Shown here: positions 1 through 41,055 of the stretch, piece by piece
Layout: the number at the start of each line of letters is the position of its first letter
How positions within the stretch are numbered: position 1 is the stretch's first letter
DNA from: Cristatella mucedo
Taxonomy: Eukaryota > Bryozoa > Phylactolaemata > Cristatellidae
Reading direction: 5' to 3'
Assembly (NCBI GenBank): GCA_009760855.2
Contig: WPIO01000019.1
Coordinates: 3,297,501 to 3,361,500, forward strand
Length of the DNA: 64,000 nucleotides
Position numbers and translations under genes: made by a program
Notes under the pieces: generated by a model
What the model was told of the DNA's origin: nothing
Databases searched by the model: none
The model's input: the letters and a program-made list of their open reading frames with translations, nothing else

Positions 1-908
1 GCGAATTCGCAAGCTAGTGATCTAGTGTCACTGTTTGCAGCCCCACTACCCATGCTTCTGTGCTGCTTTGGCTGTATTGAGCCCTCGGTGGCACGGGTCT
101 CCGTGTGAGCAGCATGTTATCCAGGCAATTGCCTGGTAGGCGGGGCCAGCCTGCAGTATTTTCGTCGACACACTCACCAGGCGAGCAGAGCCGCTTTGTC
201 TGCCTGGCTTGGCTCACTCGTGTCCTTTCATAGGAGAACTTACCGTGTGGAGTACGAGACCGAAGTTCGTGACCGTTTCTAATCTTCTGCCCGGAAAATC
301 ATTCTGCAGGAGTGCTAAAGAAATGCACACCTGGTAATGGGTTGAGAGCAGTGTTCACGTTCTCATGATTACATTTGCATGTCATCGGGAGGAGTAAACG
401 GCAGGGTTGTGCTTCAAGAGTTTGCAAAGGATTGCAATAAAGAGCTGTCGAGAAGCTAGCCTTCGGACTGAGCAAGAGTTCGTGGATCACCAAGTGTGAA
501 TCGAATGAATGTGTCATTTAATGCTGCAAACCCACGGATCTTCTTTAATCATCGAAAAATGGTTCCGCTGCACCGGCAATGTATTGCCAAATTGGTTACC
601 GTGTGAATTGCAAGTGGGTGAACAGTAGGTTTTGTGCCGATCAATATATATGATTAATATTGCAGGGTGACGATTAGCCATAATCAATATGCAAATGGCC
701 ATTAATTTATTCTGTATGAATTCAGCTGTCCACCTGGCTAACTTCATTTAGGTTTTATGTATTTTTATCGATTCTTGGATCTGCTGTTCCCACAGATATC
801 CTTGCTCGTGTTATTCTGGTTTGGTGTATGACTTGCCTCTTTTGGATGCTAATGCTTTCCCCTTTCTGACTCATGGGTACTCATTATATTTGTATTCCTT
901 AACAGATA

Positions 909-1054
909 ACTGTTGGCCCAGTGGTTAAAGTGCTCGCCTCGACCAAGGTTTGCCGAGGTCGTGGGCTTGAGCCCTGTGGCATATGTGAAGCATCTGAATA
1001 TAGATTAAGTTGTCTTAGGGTGCTATACAAATGAATTTTATTTATTTATTTATA
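909..1054 (+). mobile_element. SINE-1 (tRNA-derived)
   Basis: Head resembles a tRNA: box A-like tggcccagtggttaaagtgc and box B-like ggtcgtgggcttgagccc, a 50-bp body, then a LINE-A-like tail (tagattaagttgtcttaggg) and TTTA repeats. Confidence 0.8.
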
Positions 1055-1451
1055 TTTGGCTCATTTGCCAGCAGACGAACCCGGCATTGTGTTATAATCA
1101 GGTAACACTGTAATGCCTTATTGTTCTGTCGTTTATTTCATGGTAGGCATTAACGAATGGTTTAATAACGGCTGTGTAAGACTGTCACCAGTAGCATACA
1201 GAGTTATCAGGTGATGCTGATGCCCTTGGATGCTACAGCTGGGACCATCACCACATTCGCATTCGATGCTCTACTTTGTCCTCTAATTCTCACGCTCCTG
1301 CCTGGCTCGTTTCCCGAGTCCCATTGCTTGGAACTCGACACGGACATCACTTGGTCAATGAGCTGGTCATGTCTGGTTGAGGTGCTCATGCTTATAACCC
1401 CCACTTCGGCCTCATTGTAATCGTACATAGCAACATAGGAATTCAACTCTC

Positions 1452-1600
1452 TGGTTTGGCCCAGCAGTTAAGGTGCTTGCCCCGACCAAGGTGCGACCGA
1501 GGTCGTGAGCTCGAGCCCCGAGGCATATGTGAAGCACCTGAATAGAGATTAAGTTCTCTTAGGTTGCTATACAAATGAAATGTTATTATTATTATTATGC
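1452..1600 (+). mobile_element. SINE-1 (tRNA-derived)
   Basis: Second copy, 550 bp from the first: tggcccagcagttaaggtgc, ggtcgtgagctcgagccccg, agagattaagttctct tail and TTA repeats. A diverged duplication of its flank (gcca-ctgca-cctaa) follows at 1598-1675. Confidence 0.82.
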
Positions 1601-2654
1601 CAACTGCAACCTAAAATATTCATACCAATGAATTATTACTATTATTATTGTGCCACCTGCAGCCTAAGATATTATCTTGAAGCACTTAGTGCTTACACTC
1701 TGCTCTCTCACTATTAATACTTAAAGTGATAATAGCCCCAAGACGTCGTGGTTGATATCTCTGCACAGAACCTGAATCCATGTTCAATGTCTTTCTTTCA
1801 CTGCCATATATTGACCCGGACCCTGATACTGTAGGCATTTGTAGTTACTACAGCTACTAGTGAGAGAGGGTGCCACTGTTATTTTTATGGCTGCCAAAGC
1901 CTATTAATGAATTCAGTTATCCCATTGTTATCCAACATAGGCAATTAATTACTACCTTTTATGTCTCTATTTAGTACTGGTTCTTTTCTTGAGCTATCTT
2001 GGGTGATACCTGCAAGGACTACACATACCGGTATTGGAAAGTTTCCTACAGTTTATGATGCATGCGTGCTGCATAGTGGCTGTCATTGAGCAGTCACCGC
2101 AGGGGCAGTTTATGGCTGTGCACTGTCAATACTGACAGTGCGTCATACTGGGGTCACGGTGGCTAGGCCAATGCATGACGGGAATGTCTGGTGTGGCCAA
2201 TGACACTATCAATTAGGAGCACTAGCAGTGTACCTCAGTCTGCTCTCAGTGCTGCGTGCGCTGATCTGCTCATCCGAGTGGGCCGCCGTAGTAGCTGTGG
2301 TGAGAGCAACGAGCTGGCTATCTTCGTGACTTAACAGCAGATGAATTTAGCCTGCCTAGTGGGACAGCTTATGTCCGGATTTTGTCCTGTTACACACATC
2401 TCTCGTGAAAGGCTTACTAGTTAGTGACTAGGACGACCGTCTGTTATCACTTTCCATCACGAAGACAGGACCGAATGTTGGCATAGATCTTTTTTGCTAA
2501 GAGCTGTTATTGGTAAATGTTATTTTAATAATATTACTCCATTCTTACTGCACCCTCAGGGAACTTAATCTTTTTCTAGGCCTTTTGCATATGCTCGTAG
2601 CTGCTTGGTCTATAGAAAAAACGAGGACCTTTAGAGCTAGTCCACGAAGGCTTC

Positions 2655-2862
2655 ATTCGACACTGTGCATGCTGCCACTAACCACATTTGCATGCTGACC
2701 CTGTGCATGTCACCCCTAACCATATTATTCATTGTGTTTGTTTTTCCAAGTATGATTTTACTTACCATTCAATTGCATTTCCCTTTGCAGCAAATGTAAA
2801 GCACCTAGAAAGAGATTAAGTTCTCTGAGGGCGCTTTATCAAGTGCATTATTGTTATCATTA
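2655..2862 (+). mobile_element. LINE-A 3' end fragment
   Basis: Contains the family blocks gacactgtgcatgctgccac, ccattcaattgcatttccc and agagattaagttctctgagg, ending in a short TTG/TTA run. Confidence 0.8.
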
Positions 2863-4591
2863 ACAATTCCCTCCAAAATCGCTTCCCACACTCTCTTTAC
2901 TGGCAGCACCGAACTGATTGCCCTCAAGGGACAGTTGTGGATACTCAGCACGAAGCCACATGCCATCTTGCTGGTATGACTAAGTCGCTTGCTAGTGAAG
3001 TTGGTGGTTAAACTCTGGCAGCACTGTAATAGGTGCTGTCCATTTGTTTCCGAACATTTACTTCTGCGAGTGAGATAACCTTTATCTTTCTCGTATTGCT
3101 GCGACTTTCCTGTATATGCTGTCTTCTGATCACGTTTTGATTTTAAATCATATGACCTTGTGTGTATACTTTTGAATTGTTACGGCTGAGACTTCGAGTT
3201 TGGCGACACTTCAGTGTAAATCGGACAGCACGAAGACCACAGCTGTAATGCTCTGAATTTAAGTTAACACATTTCTTATTAAGGATTTCTGGCACTATAG
3301 GGAACCGTTGTTATTATGACACATTGAGATATTTAGTTTACTATAGACACGGCTTTCGGATGGATGAATGCACGATAGGAATTGCCAATGAGTGCAATAA
3401 GTTGACCGCTTTCTACTGTACCATCGAAGTCTAGTCTAGCCTTTCTGTCTAGAAGAGAATGTTGCCTTGCTAACCAGTTTCCTCGGTTTCCCTTTTTGTC
3501 ATTTTTCATAGCCGGTCTCGTGCTCAGCATGAGCGTGTCAAGCTGTCTACCTTGCTATGTCTGCCCGGTTAGTTTTCCCATGCCATATGCTCTCCAGTGT
3601 CTGTTAGCCGATCCGTGCGCACGCTTCCGGTTCTGTTTTTCGCATCAGCACATCTGCATATTCAGTCCGCTTTTCAGCAGGTGTATTATTTGCCCTGCTT
3701 ACTCGTATGCTTATTCAATCTCAAGCCTGTGCATATTCTTGTCAAATCGAACGTTAGCGTCGGCGTCCTTCACCGAAGTTTATTCATTTGTTCGCCGTCT
3801 CTCGGCAAGCATTGAAGAGCATCTAGCAAGCCCAGGACTTCTTACCGTGTGACTTTGCATTGGCCACTTTCGCAAGGCTGCCACTTTGAAAATGTACCGA
3901 ACACCTCTGCATAGTGGCTGTTGATGCCACGCACGTGGGCTCTCTCCCACCGTCGGCTAACGCGACTGACCCCATGTGTAAGAATCGTCGTAGGAAAGTT
4001 TTCCTGTGGTATTCCTGGTATTGAGTGGGGATTCCTTGCCCAGCGATTCCACATGCATTTTTTTTTAGTATACAACCTTGCCAATCGAGTGCGTACGTCG
4101 CACACACTCAGGTGGCTTTGCATACACATAAACGCCGTCGTCGCTTGAACTTAAGGTAATACCGGAACAAATAGCTGCAAGTTGAAAATGCAATTGCAAA
4201 TTACTAGTACGATTGAGCCAAGTCATTGGCGCCTCTTTAAATTACTCCGACAAGTCGTGTGGCCAGCATTTTAGTGTCAGCAAGTAGGTGGACTCAACTA
4301 ACCTGGCCGTTATTACTCTCATATACGACGTTACATCATAACAGATGGTCTGGTAGCTGCTGCCGTCCAAGCCAATGCCAATGCCGGCCACTGCCCCATA
4401 CCGGAACCCATCGAAATCGCTCTTTGTCACCAGTTCGCCCCGGGGAGCTGTCGTAACAGCGCAGGAGCATGCCGGCTCGATTCTTTGCTCATGTTCTGCT
4501 CGGTCGCTAATGGGACTTTAACTTTAACTAAAACGAGACCCGTTCAGCCAGCCTGGCTGTTCTGAGCGAAGAGAGAAAGCACCCAGTTTAA

Positions 4592-4778
4592 ATAAATAAA
4601 TAAATCCTAGCTAATTAAACAGCCTCTTTAGTATAGCTTCAGAAGAGCTTTTACGGCTATCACCACCACATGCGGCAGCAATAAAAGATCGCCCACCGCA
4701 GGAATCGAACCCACGACTTCGGGACCTTGGGAGGTCATGAAAGCATCCGCCTTACCTAGCGTGCCATCGCGGCTCGAA
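4592..4778 (-). mobile_element. SINE-2 (tRNA-derived)
   Basis: Reversed: AAAT repeats, gctaattaaacagcctcttt, agcttttacggctatcacca, then ggaatcgaacccacgac (box B) and cgccttacctagcgtgccat (box A side). Confidence 0.82.
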
Positions 4779-5199
4779 AATTCCATGATGATCTCATCGC
4801 GGTCATTCGTGCTGACTTGTCGACGAGCCTCGATGGCGTGCATCTCTAAGGACATGCATATTGGCACTCTCTAAGGTTGTCCTCTTCAATTGACGAGGCG
4901 GACAAAAGTATTGAGGAGGCCGTGCCAGCACCGGATTAGTTTCCGCAGCTCGAAGAGCAATTGAAAAGCAAAGCCACGGCAGTCGGGTGTGTTGCATTAA
5001 GTAATACCATTTCATCGATGCCCTCGAGCTGATTGTCACGGGTATGGTCCATCGTCTAATAATCTGGGTCGCGCTCGTGACGTCTTTTGCTATAAGCAGC
5101 CTAGACCAGTTTCCACTTGCCACACCCAACCTCAGCGGTTGCATTCTACACCTTGCGCTACCTCAGTCCTTCGTAAGTCGTGGACTGGCACCGAGTGAT

Positions 5200-5290
5200 T
5201 CTGTATAGCGCACCAAGAGAGCTTAAGTTCTATCCTGGCGGTTTACACTTGCTTCAGGACTCGAGCCCGTGACTCGAGCACCTTAGGGCT
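5200..5290 (-). mobile_element. SINE-1 fragment
   Basis: Reversed tail gtatagcgcaccaagagagc and box B-like ggactcgagcccgtgactcg. Confidence 0.55.
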
Positions 5291-6457
5291 GTCGGGCGGC
5301 CGCTGTTTGAAGCGTGCGTTGTCATTAGCTTGTCGAGTCTAGTATCGAGAGCCTGAGAGACTCTCCAGCCGGGCCAGGCTAGCAGGCTGCGTGGTTCGGC
5401 TGGCTGGACAAGAGGCGCTGCCCAGATGCTGAGCTGAGCCCTGGTCAGGGCTGGCAGTGGTGAGCAGTCCACGGTTGCTCTCCAGTGTGTGGTCACTTGA
5501 ATCTGCCTAATTGCATTCATCTATCCAATTGCGCACTCGGTCGCCTGCACAAGTGGCCGTGCCGAGCCCTCGGGATGATACTCGAGTACGTGATCGATTG
5601 CGTCGTGTTATTCCGGAGGCAGCTTTTAGCAGGCTGCCCCAGCCAAGCCTTCCAGTGGTGCCCGCGTTCGAGAGGGCGCTTCTGCCACGTGCACCACCAG
5701 CCGTCTTCGATCTGGCGCTCTGGCGACCACCGCCGCCGTGGTGGCGGCGGCGGTTTCTTGCAATCGTTCCGGCCGCAGTTGTCGGTTCGTTCGTTCGCCT
5801 CTGCGCTCCCTCGCTCTAGAGATTTGCGTGCCGCCGTTGCAGTTCGACGCTGCAGCGGAAGAGGCAGCGCTTGCCGAAGACTTTAGCTCTCGCACGAGTC
5901 GCCTGCTCTCGCAGCAGAACCGTGACAGAGATGAGGGCGGGCAAATATCTCTGCTCCCTTAATAACTGAATTTAGTCGCCAAGCGCGCTTGGCAGTTAGC
6001 TTGCTACCGAGTGTGTCACGTGTCGACATTGGCTACTCGTGTGTGAAGCATTCTCCGCTGCCTTTGATGCCAATCTGTTATTCCTTTGGTATCGGCCGGT
6101 ATCCTTACTTTAAGGCTGTGCTTTTCGCATTGCTGCCTCCGTCGTCTTATATGAGGCTACACTAGGCTTGCTCTGCTCACGAGCTCGCGAGTAGTTCGCG
6201 TATCTCAGCAGCTACTGCACTCAGCTGAGCCTTTCGTCACGGCTCCGCCCCCACGCACTCTGGCGCAGGCGCACACGGCGGCGAGCAAGTTGCCGCTAAT
6301 GGTCTTGTTCTTCTGCTCGTTCGGTGTTTCGAGAGCGCGCTGCTGCGCCCACGAGAAGGCTGCCGGCTAGCTGGCCGTTTGCGTTAGATTGATAAGGCCC
6401 CCCTCGCTGCTCAATGATAGGCGCCTCTAATTAATCGACGTTTGCCGTGCTTTGCAG

Positions 6458-34201
<27,744 letters not shown>

Positions 34202-34550
34202 CGCCGGCGCGGCGTGCAGAGCCCGTGCGGTGCTGCCGTGACGAGAGATGGGCGAACGCCGATCGGGCGGCACGAACCGGGAGCTGCCGAAACTGGGCCA
34301 CCGATCGGGCCCGTTCTGGCCAGTTCACCGAGGTGCATGCGTGCTTCGTGTGGACGTCTGTCGGATTGAGCTGCAGTGCCGATTACGTCGCAGTGCCGGA
34401 GCATGCTGCTTGACGTTTCGCGGGCGTTTCTGCTGAGATCGATTTGCCGCGAGAGGGCTCCCGCCGGTGGCATGCCGGACGTGCCTGTCGTTTGATGGTC
34501 TGCTCATGTTTTATTTATTAATTTTCTAAATAAATTGCCCTGTTGAGCGT
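34202..34550 (+). other. 3' UTR of the ARHGAP32-like gene
   Basis: GC-rich sequence after the TGA, changing to AT-rich near 34505-34535 where the poly(A) signal sits. The end is estimated from the signal; no transcript evidence. Confidence 0.6.
34529..34534 (+). promoter_or_regulatory. Poly(A) signal of the ARHGAP32-like gene
   Basis: AATAAA lies 328 bp after the stop codon, followed by a GT-rich stretch (gttgagcgtttggtgtgagc) that suits the downstream element. This gives a 3' UTR of about 350 bp. Confidence 0.75.
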
Positions 34551-35089
34551 TTGGTGTGAGCATGTGCTGCATGACAATTGAGCCCTGCCAGCCTGTGCTG
34601 CCCATCTGGTGAGTGGCCAACAGTCGGCTGTCTATTTGAACGAGCTGTGCCGCATGTAGGAGCGGACTATTTATGGCTTGATGTGCAACTCGTCTAGCAA
34701 TTTCATTTATTTGAACGCGCTACTTTTGCAAGCAGAGTTGAGATCCGTACTCATACACGTTAGTTTAGCGATTGCCAGGGTTGGCAAAATGCGTGATAGA
34801 CGCTTAATTCGTACTTGTGTTCAGGCCGAGGAGTGGCTTGCAAAAGAAGAACCCGGTTGAAAATGCTCAGCTGTTTTCCAATTAAACGAAAATGTCTGCA
34901 TCTGAGACTGCGATGGCGCGGTTCAGGCGAGACAGTAGGTAATTCAAAATGCTTGCCTTTGTCTTCTCCGGCATGCTGCGGCTACACAGCCATGTAAAGC
35001 TGTCTCGGTAGCGTCAACTAACTACACCTACGTCAAACTAACTAGCTAACCTGGGAGCGATTAAGGAGATGGTTGATCGTAGACATCAG

Positions 35090-36905
35090 CATTTTTGGTT
35101 TGTACATTTGTGATTCAACAATGTTTTCATAGAAGCTAGGCTTGGCCTTTGCTAGGATCGATTGGTACGATCTACGACGACCATCACCTTTCAAAAAAGC
35201 TGTAGTCAGGCCACTACTCAAGAAAGAAACACTAAACCAAGAGAACTTGAGCAACTTATGCTCAGTCTCACTTCTACCGTTCCTGTCAAAGACACTGGAA
35301 CGAGTCGTGGCAGACCAGCTGAACTCATATAGTGAAACTACAAACCTTGCTGGTAAGTTCCTGTCTGATGTTAGAGCTAATCACTGCACAGAGTCAGTAT
35401 TGTTTCGGGTGTATTATGACCTACTTAGAAATCCAGACTTAGGTAGAGTATCTCTACTTGTTTTGCTCGATCTTTCGGCAGCTTTCGATACTATCGATCA
35501 CCAAGTCCTTCTTGAGTGCCTATCATCTTGCTTGGGCATCATTGGCACTGCATTGCAATGGTTCATGTTCTATCTCAGCAGGGAGACTAAAGTGTGTTGA
35601 TGTGAACGGACAAAGATCATCCAAAGAACCACTGGTGTCTCAGGGCTCTGTGCCTAGTCCGCTTCTCTTCACAGTTGATACTATCCTTCTTGCCGATGTG
35701 ATTGCCAAGCACAATCTAGGCTTTCACTTCTCTGCAGATGACACTCAGTTGCACCTTTGCTTTAATCTATGCTAGCCCTCCAGCACGTGGAATTCTCTAC
35801 ACATTCTTGTTGCATGTACCGATGACATCCACACATGGATGGCAGCAAACTTTCTTAAGTCGAATGATGATAAAACCAACTTAATAGTTGTGGGCAAACC
35901 AATTGTGATTAAGAAACGGGAAAGGTAACGCTCCGTTTCGGCTCTGCCACCATCCTGTTTAATCTGCACGAAATCTAGGTGTCATGCTCCAAAGTGACCT
36001 TTCATTAGACGACCGCATCAGCTCCACAGTAAAGTCTGCCTACTTTTAGCTATGCACCATTGCTAAAATTTGGGCTTGTTTAGACAGGGATACCACACCT
36101 AAATTGGTCCATGCATCACGACATCTCGTCCTGACTTATGTAGCTCTCGCTAAAATTTGGGCTTGTTGAGACAGGGATACCACATCTAAATTGGTCCATG
36201 AGTTTGTGACATCTTGTATTGACTTCTGTAACTCACTGCTTGCTGGTCTACCGGCCTGTGCAATCAGGCTCTTACAGCTGGTGCAAAACTGTGCAGCTAG
36301 GCTTATCTGTCATGAGCATCAAAGTTCCACATCTCACCACTTCTCGTCGACCTGCACTGGCTCCCGGTCAAGCAGCGCATCAACTTCAAGGTTCTGTCAC
36401 CTGCTTTTAGGTCCCTTCATTCTTTGGCTCCAGCCCTACCTATCAGATCTACTCCCCCATCAGGCTAAGCATAGTACCCAACCATAGAATCCAACAGTCT
36501 ACAAATACCTCGTACAAACCTCAAATCCTTTGGAGACCGTGCCTTTAGTTCGTATGCTCCCAAAGCCTGGAACTCACTTCCGACTTGCGTCACGACATCT
36601 CCTGACTTGACCACGTTTAAAAAGAAACTAAAAGCGCATATATTTATCACACCATTTAGTGGGTCCCTGTGACTCGACCCTTTATATGCTTATGCGTGCT
36701 GACACTGTGCATGCTTCTGCTAACCATACTTGCATGCTAACCCTGTGCATTTCACGGCTAACCATGTTATTCCTGTTGTTTATTGAGCATGCAACCGCTA
36801 ACCATCCGATCGTGCTTCCTTTGCAGCAAATGTACAGTGCCTAGAAAGAGATTGAGTTCTCCGAGGGCGCTATATTAAGTGCATTTTTATTATCATTATT
36901 ATTTT
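35090..36905 (+). mobile_element. LINE-A copy, CR1/L2-like, decayed reverse transcriptase
   Basis: Frames at 35142-35600 and 35458-35775 carry reverse-transcriptase blocks (SVSLLPFLSKTLERVV, LLVLLDLSAAFDTIDHQVLL, HFSADDTQLHL), broken by a frameshift. The 3' part encodes NSLLAGLPACAIR and PRTNLKSFGDRAF type C-terminal blocks and ends in the family tail (agagattgagttctccgagggcgc) plus TTA-like repeats. The catalytic box reads SADD instead of YADD. An internal duplication of about 87 bp occurs at 36062-36230. This is the longest LINE in the window and is inactive. Confidence 0.85.
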
Positions 36906-37811
36906 TACATTGCTCAGTTCATGACTAGAGAGTTGACTATCTGTGCCCTTTGTGAGAACGGTTGGAATGGGGATGGGGGCTCACACGGAGAAATGTAATG
37001 CTGCAGTGCTTGAGCTATTATATGTCGATGATTGCATACAAGGCTTCACATTATCCTTGAGTGCTCTGACTTGCTACCTATGTACATGGCATCCAGCTTG
37101 GTCACTTGGTCACTGCCTCTCAGTTTTGCTGTGTTGCAGCCTGGCCCTGGACCTGACTGACCACTGCTGCCTGGAGTAGACTTACTAACCTTTGACCACG
37201 GAGGGTGCTAATTGAAAATATTTGCTGGCGTCTGTACTGGCACTAGCTTAGAGATTGCTCCAGCAGGATTTTTCAATGACTTCTGCTGAGTTGTCAAGAC
37301 GCGTAGAGATCAAAGGGACATCCAGCTTGTGCTCTTGTATATACACAATTGTTCTCCACTGCCGACTCAATGAACCAAGGTTCGATATGCATGCAATTGG
37401 GACCGTTGGCACGTGGCCTGAAATGCAACATAATTTTGTCAAGTGAAGGAATAGAAGCGGGAGTTATATCATAGAGCCGAGTTATTTATCGGCAATAACG
37501 GTATTGCGTTACGTCTTTGCCTGCTTGACTGCTGAAATATTGCTGCTCAACTTCAGGCTGAAGGCGAATAAGAAATACCAGTGCACTCTTTTCTGTTGTG
37601 GTTTGGCATCAGAGTGTGTTTGTTTGTGATCAGTGTCGGCTATAAAAACTCCTGCCACTTGCACGCTCATTCCACTTGAATATAAGTAAGTGCAGCAGTA
37701 ACTAACCAGTTTAGGAACCACTTATGCTGGAAGAAGCAAAAGTGTAGCCAGAAATATATATGTCGACTTTGACCTTGGTCAATGGGCTTCAAGATTGGCC
37801 GCAAGGTTACT

Positions 37812-37972
37812 ACTAGCTGATTTGACAGCCTCTTTTTATAGCAGCAGAAGAGCCTTAACGGCTATCACCACAATTGCAGCTGCAATAACATATTGCCCAC
37901 CGCATGATTCGAACCCACGACCTCAAACATGATGAACAACCGCCTCAACTACTGTGCCATCGCGGCTCACCA
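37812..37972 (-). mobile_element. SINE-2 (tRNA-derived)
   Basis: Reversed: ctagctgatttgacagcctc, gccttaacggctatcaccac, gattcgaacccacgacctc, gtgccatcgcggctcacc. Confidence 0.82.
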
Positions 37973-39398
37973 CCAAGGTCAGAACCTCGTTGAGGCCCAT
38001 AACTTCTTTTTAAGAAATCGTGTGAGGACAGCTCTGCAATTCAATTCCAAACAGCCTGGCTAAATTAAATGTGAGGTCAAATACCTTGATTACAAAAAAG
38101 AACATTTTCCTTTAAGCAAAAACTTAAATTGTGAGCCTTGGGCGCAGGAATCCCATCGTGCTGTTATCGTGTCGCCTTTGTTCCTATAGAGCAGTCTTCT
38201 CGAAGTGAAATTTGTACAAGGTGCCACTTATAATTTTTGTCTCTTTGCGGCAGCTCGTGACTACCCGATAGGTTGGCCAATGGAGCTCGAAATACAACCC
38301 TCAAGACGATCAATGTAGTGCCTTAGGATTACGCCGGAAGCTCGTCTCCTTTAGTAAAGGAGCAGCGATGGCTCTCGTTAATCAACAGATGCGGAGCAAA
38401 GTTCGTACTCCGACCCACAGGAGCCGCCGCCGCGTGGGTGGGTGGGTGGGTGCTAAGGTAGCCGTAACGGTCATGCGACAAGACGTTCGTGGACCGACAC
38501 GCCCTTGCTCTGTCAGTACACCGCTGTGCAGCCATGGCAGTTTAATTAGAATCGTGTTCGTCAGCTGCGAGCATTTTAAAGGAAACCGATTACAATTCAG
38601 AACTGAGTTTCTGTCAGTCTCACCCTCATCCCATTCGCTCGAGTGGCTATTAAACGATGCCGAAAACCACTGCGTTTGAGGCTGGCGAAACTTGATCTGA
38701 ACGGTGAGAACGGCCATCAACTTCTGGATGTAAGCAGCGGAACGCCAGTCAAAGCTCGATTTTTCCGACAGAATGGAGGCACGACAGAATGAAGGCACGA
38801 CAGAATCGCTGCACTTCCCTCCCCGGCCACGACTACCCGTTCGCGGCTGGACTTGAGCATGTCCGCCGATGTCGATTAAAGTAGAACCAAAATTCGTTCG
38901 TGAAAGCTGCTCCCTCAGGCATTAACTTTTCGAAACCGAGTGTTGGAAATTGATAATACGGAAATTTTAAATCGTGAGATGCAATTGCAGCAATAGAACT
39001 TTTTTCTCTCGTCCTGCCATCTTTGGAGTTGACCAACGTAGCTGACAAGAGTGCTCTGGGTGATGACGCAGTAGTGTTGACCTGATTTGAACTAACAACA
39101 CAACGCGATCAAGCGGTGGGATTGCTGAAACCGTGGTGCTCGCAAACAGCTTCCGCAGCTGTTCTAAAACACCTCGCAGACGTCGTTCGCAACCATCGAA
39201 GAGCCAGTCGGGCAGCCGAAAGCCTCTCGAAACTCGGGCAGATGTGCAAGCGCTTTGTTAACCCTGAAAAGACGAAAATTGTTCAGAGGCGTAGTGGCAG
39301 ATGCAGGGCTTTTAAGCGATGCACTGCGGTCAGGGGCAACCTGGTGCTATGCCGCGCAGAACAAAAATAGTTACGGCCCTGTGAAGGATGTTAGGATG

Positions 39399-40254
<856 letters not shown>

Positions 40255-40527
40255 TTGATACTTCGCTCCCCTTCAACACTGCTTTAGGCTGCAAGTGCCT
40301 TATCCCCCGGTTTGTTTCACGGTGCGCAGTAGCGTTCTCCGTAGCAATGCTCGATTACCTGCCGCTCAGTGAGATTTGGTGGCAATAAAACGTGCTTAGC
40401 TAATATAGATAGTGATCGATGCTGCTTTACGCACAGTGCGGTGCGTGCGGCTAAAGGACTGGGATAGAGCTTTCCTGATTGCGGTCGACATTATCCTTTC
40501 CACAATAAATAGACTGTGCCTTCCCCT

Positions 40528-40660
40528 CAGTTATAATAACAGTAGTAATAACAAGAAAGTTGTTTAGCGCCTTAAGAGAACTAAATCTCTTTCTAGGCAT
40601 TGGACATAAGCTAGGAAGGAACCGTTTCAATTGGTTAGTGACCAAGGTACGAACGCAGCG
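40528..40660 (-). mobile_element. LINE-A/SINE-1 type tail fragment
   Basis: Reversed tail: taataacagtagtaataaca followed by gcgccttaagagaactaaat and ctctttctaggcattgg. No tRNA-like head is seen. Confidence 0.6.
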
Positions 40661-40878
40661 ACGCAGCCGCTCCTGAACTACGGTCCTTTGCTACAAATGC
40701 AGCGAGCGTAACTGGTGCTAGTCATTGCAACTGCAGACGAGAAGCCAATGCAGCTGACGCCTGGGGTCGCCTGCTGACGAGTCGTAGACGCTGCACCCGA
40801 CGCACACCGGCTTGCAGGCGTTAGCAGAGCTCGGCCACGATCGCGAGAGCGCCCGCACTAATGAGTGTGACCCGAGGC

Positions 40879-41055
40879 TTAGCTAGCCGACAGCTTAGCA
40901 TGCTCCCGCATCTCTCGTCCGTCCGCGAGCTCCTCGGAGCTCATACACGGAGAAAAGATCATCTCAAATAAGTCGTCGTACCTCACGTCTTCGGGCAAGC
41001 GTTTTCTCTGAGCGTATTCAATCGAAAGACTGTCTCGTCTCAGGAAGCACTGCGT
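40879..41055 (-). CDS. M13-like last exon and stop
   Basis: Minus-strand acceptor tcttttgcag, phase 0, 177 nt to TAA at 40881-40879, residues 450-507. TQC gives the conserved cysteine of 'AQ.WC' (tryptophan replaced by glutamine). RLPEDVRYDDLFEMIF matches the region 'H.P...RV.G...N...F...F.C'. The family's closing CxxW is absent; the chain ends in a charged stretch (SSEELADGREMREHAKLSAS). No canonical AATAAA is seen in about 400 bp downstream on this strand. Confidence 0.88.
   Translation of the reverse strand, partial: TQCFLRRDSLSIEYAQRKRLPEDVRYDDLFEMIFSPCMSSEELADGREMREHAKLSAS

Larger units (their letters stand above)
1..6457. other. Region left of the first exon: intron or 5' flank
   Basis: Holds two SINE-1 copies, a LINE-A tail and a SINE-2. 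The part from about 5560 to 6400 is GC- and CpG-richer than its surroundings and could be a promoter or non-coding exon, but I see no supported coding exon. Stretches 1-900, 1680-2650 and 2870-4590 hold only short unrecognised frames. Confidence 0.55.

Noticed and set aside
1207-1446. Minus-strand YVAMYDYNEAEVGVI resembling an SH3 start
   Set aside because: Wrong strand for the gene, no continuation of an SH3 fold, and a complementary open frame on the plus strand.
5511-5819. PPPPWWRRRF stretch as the missing SH3 tryptophan exon
   Set aside because: A WW pair is present, but the context is a CCG/GGC repeat. No acceptor or donor in the right phase and no other SH3 residues are visible.
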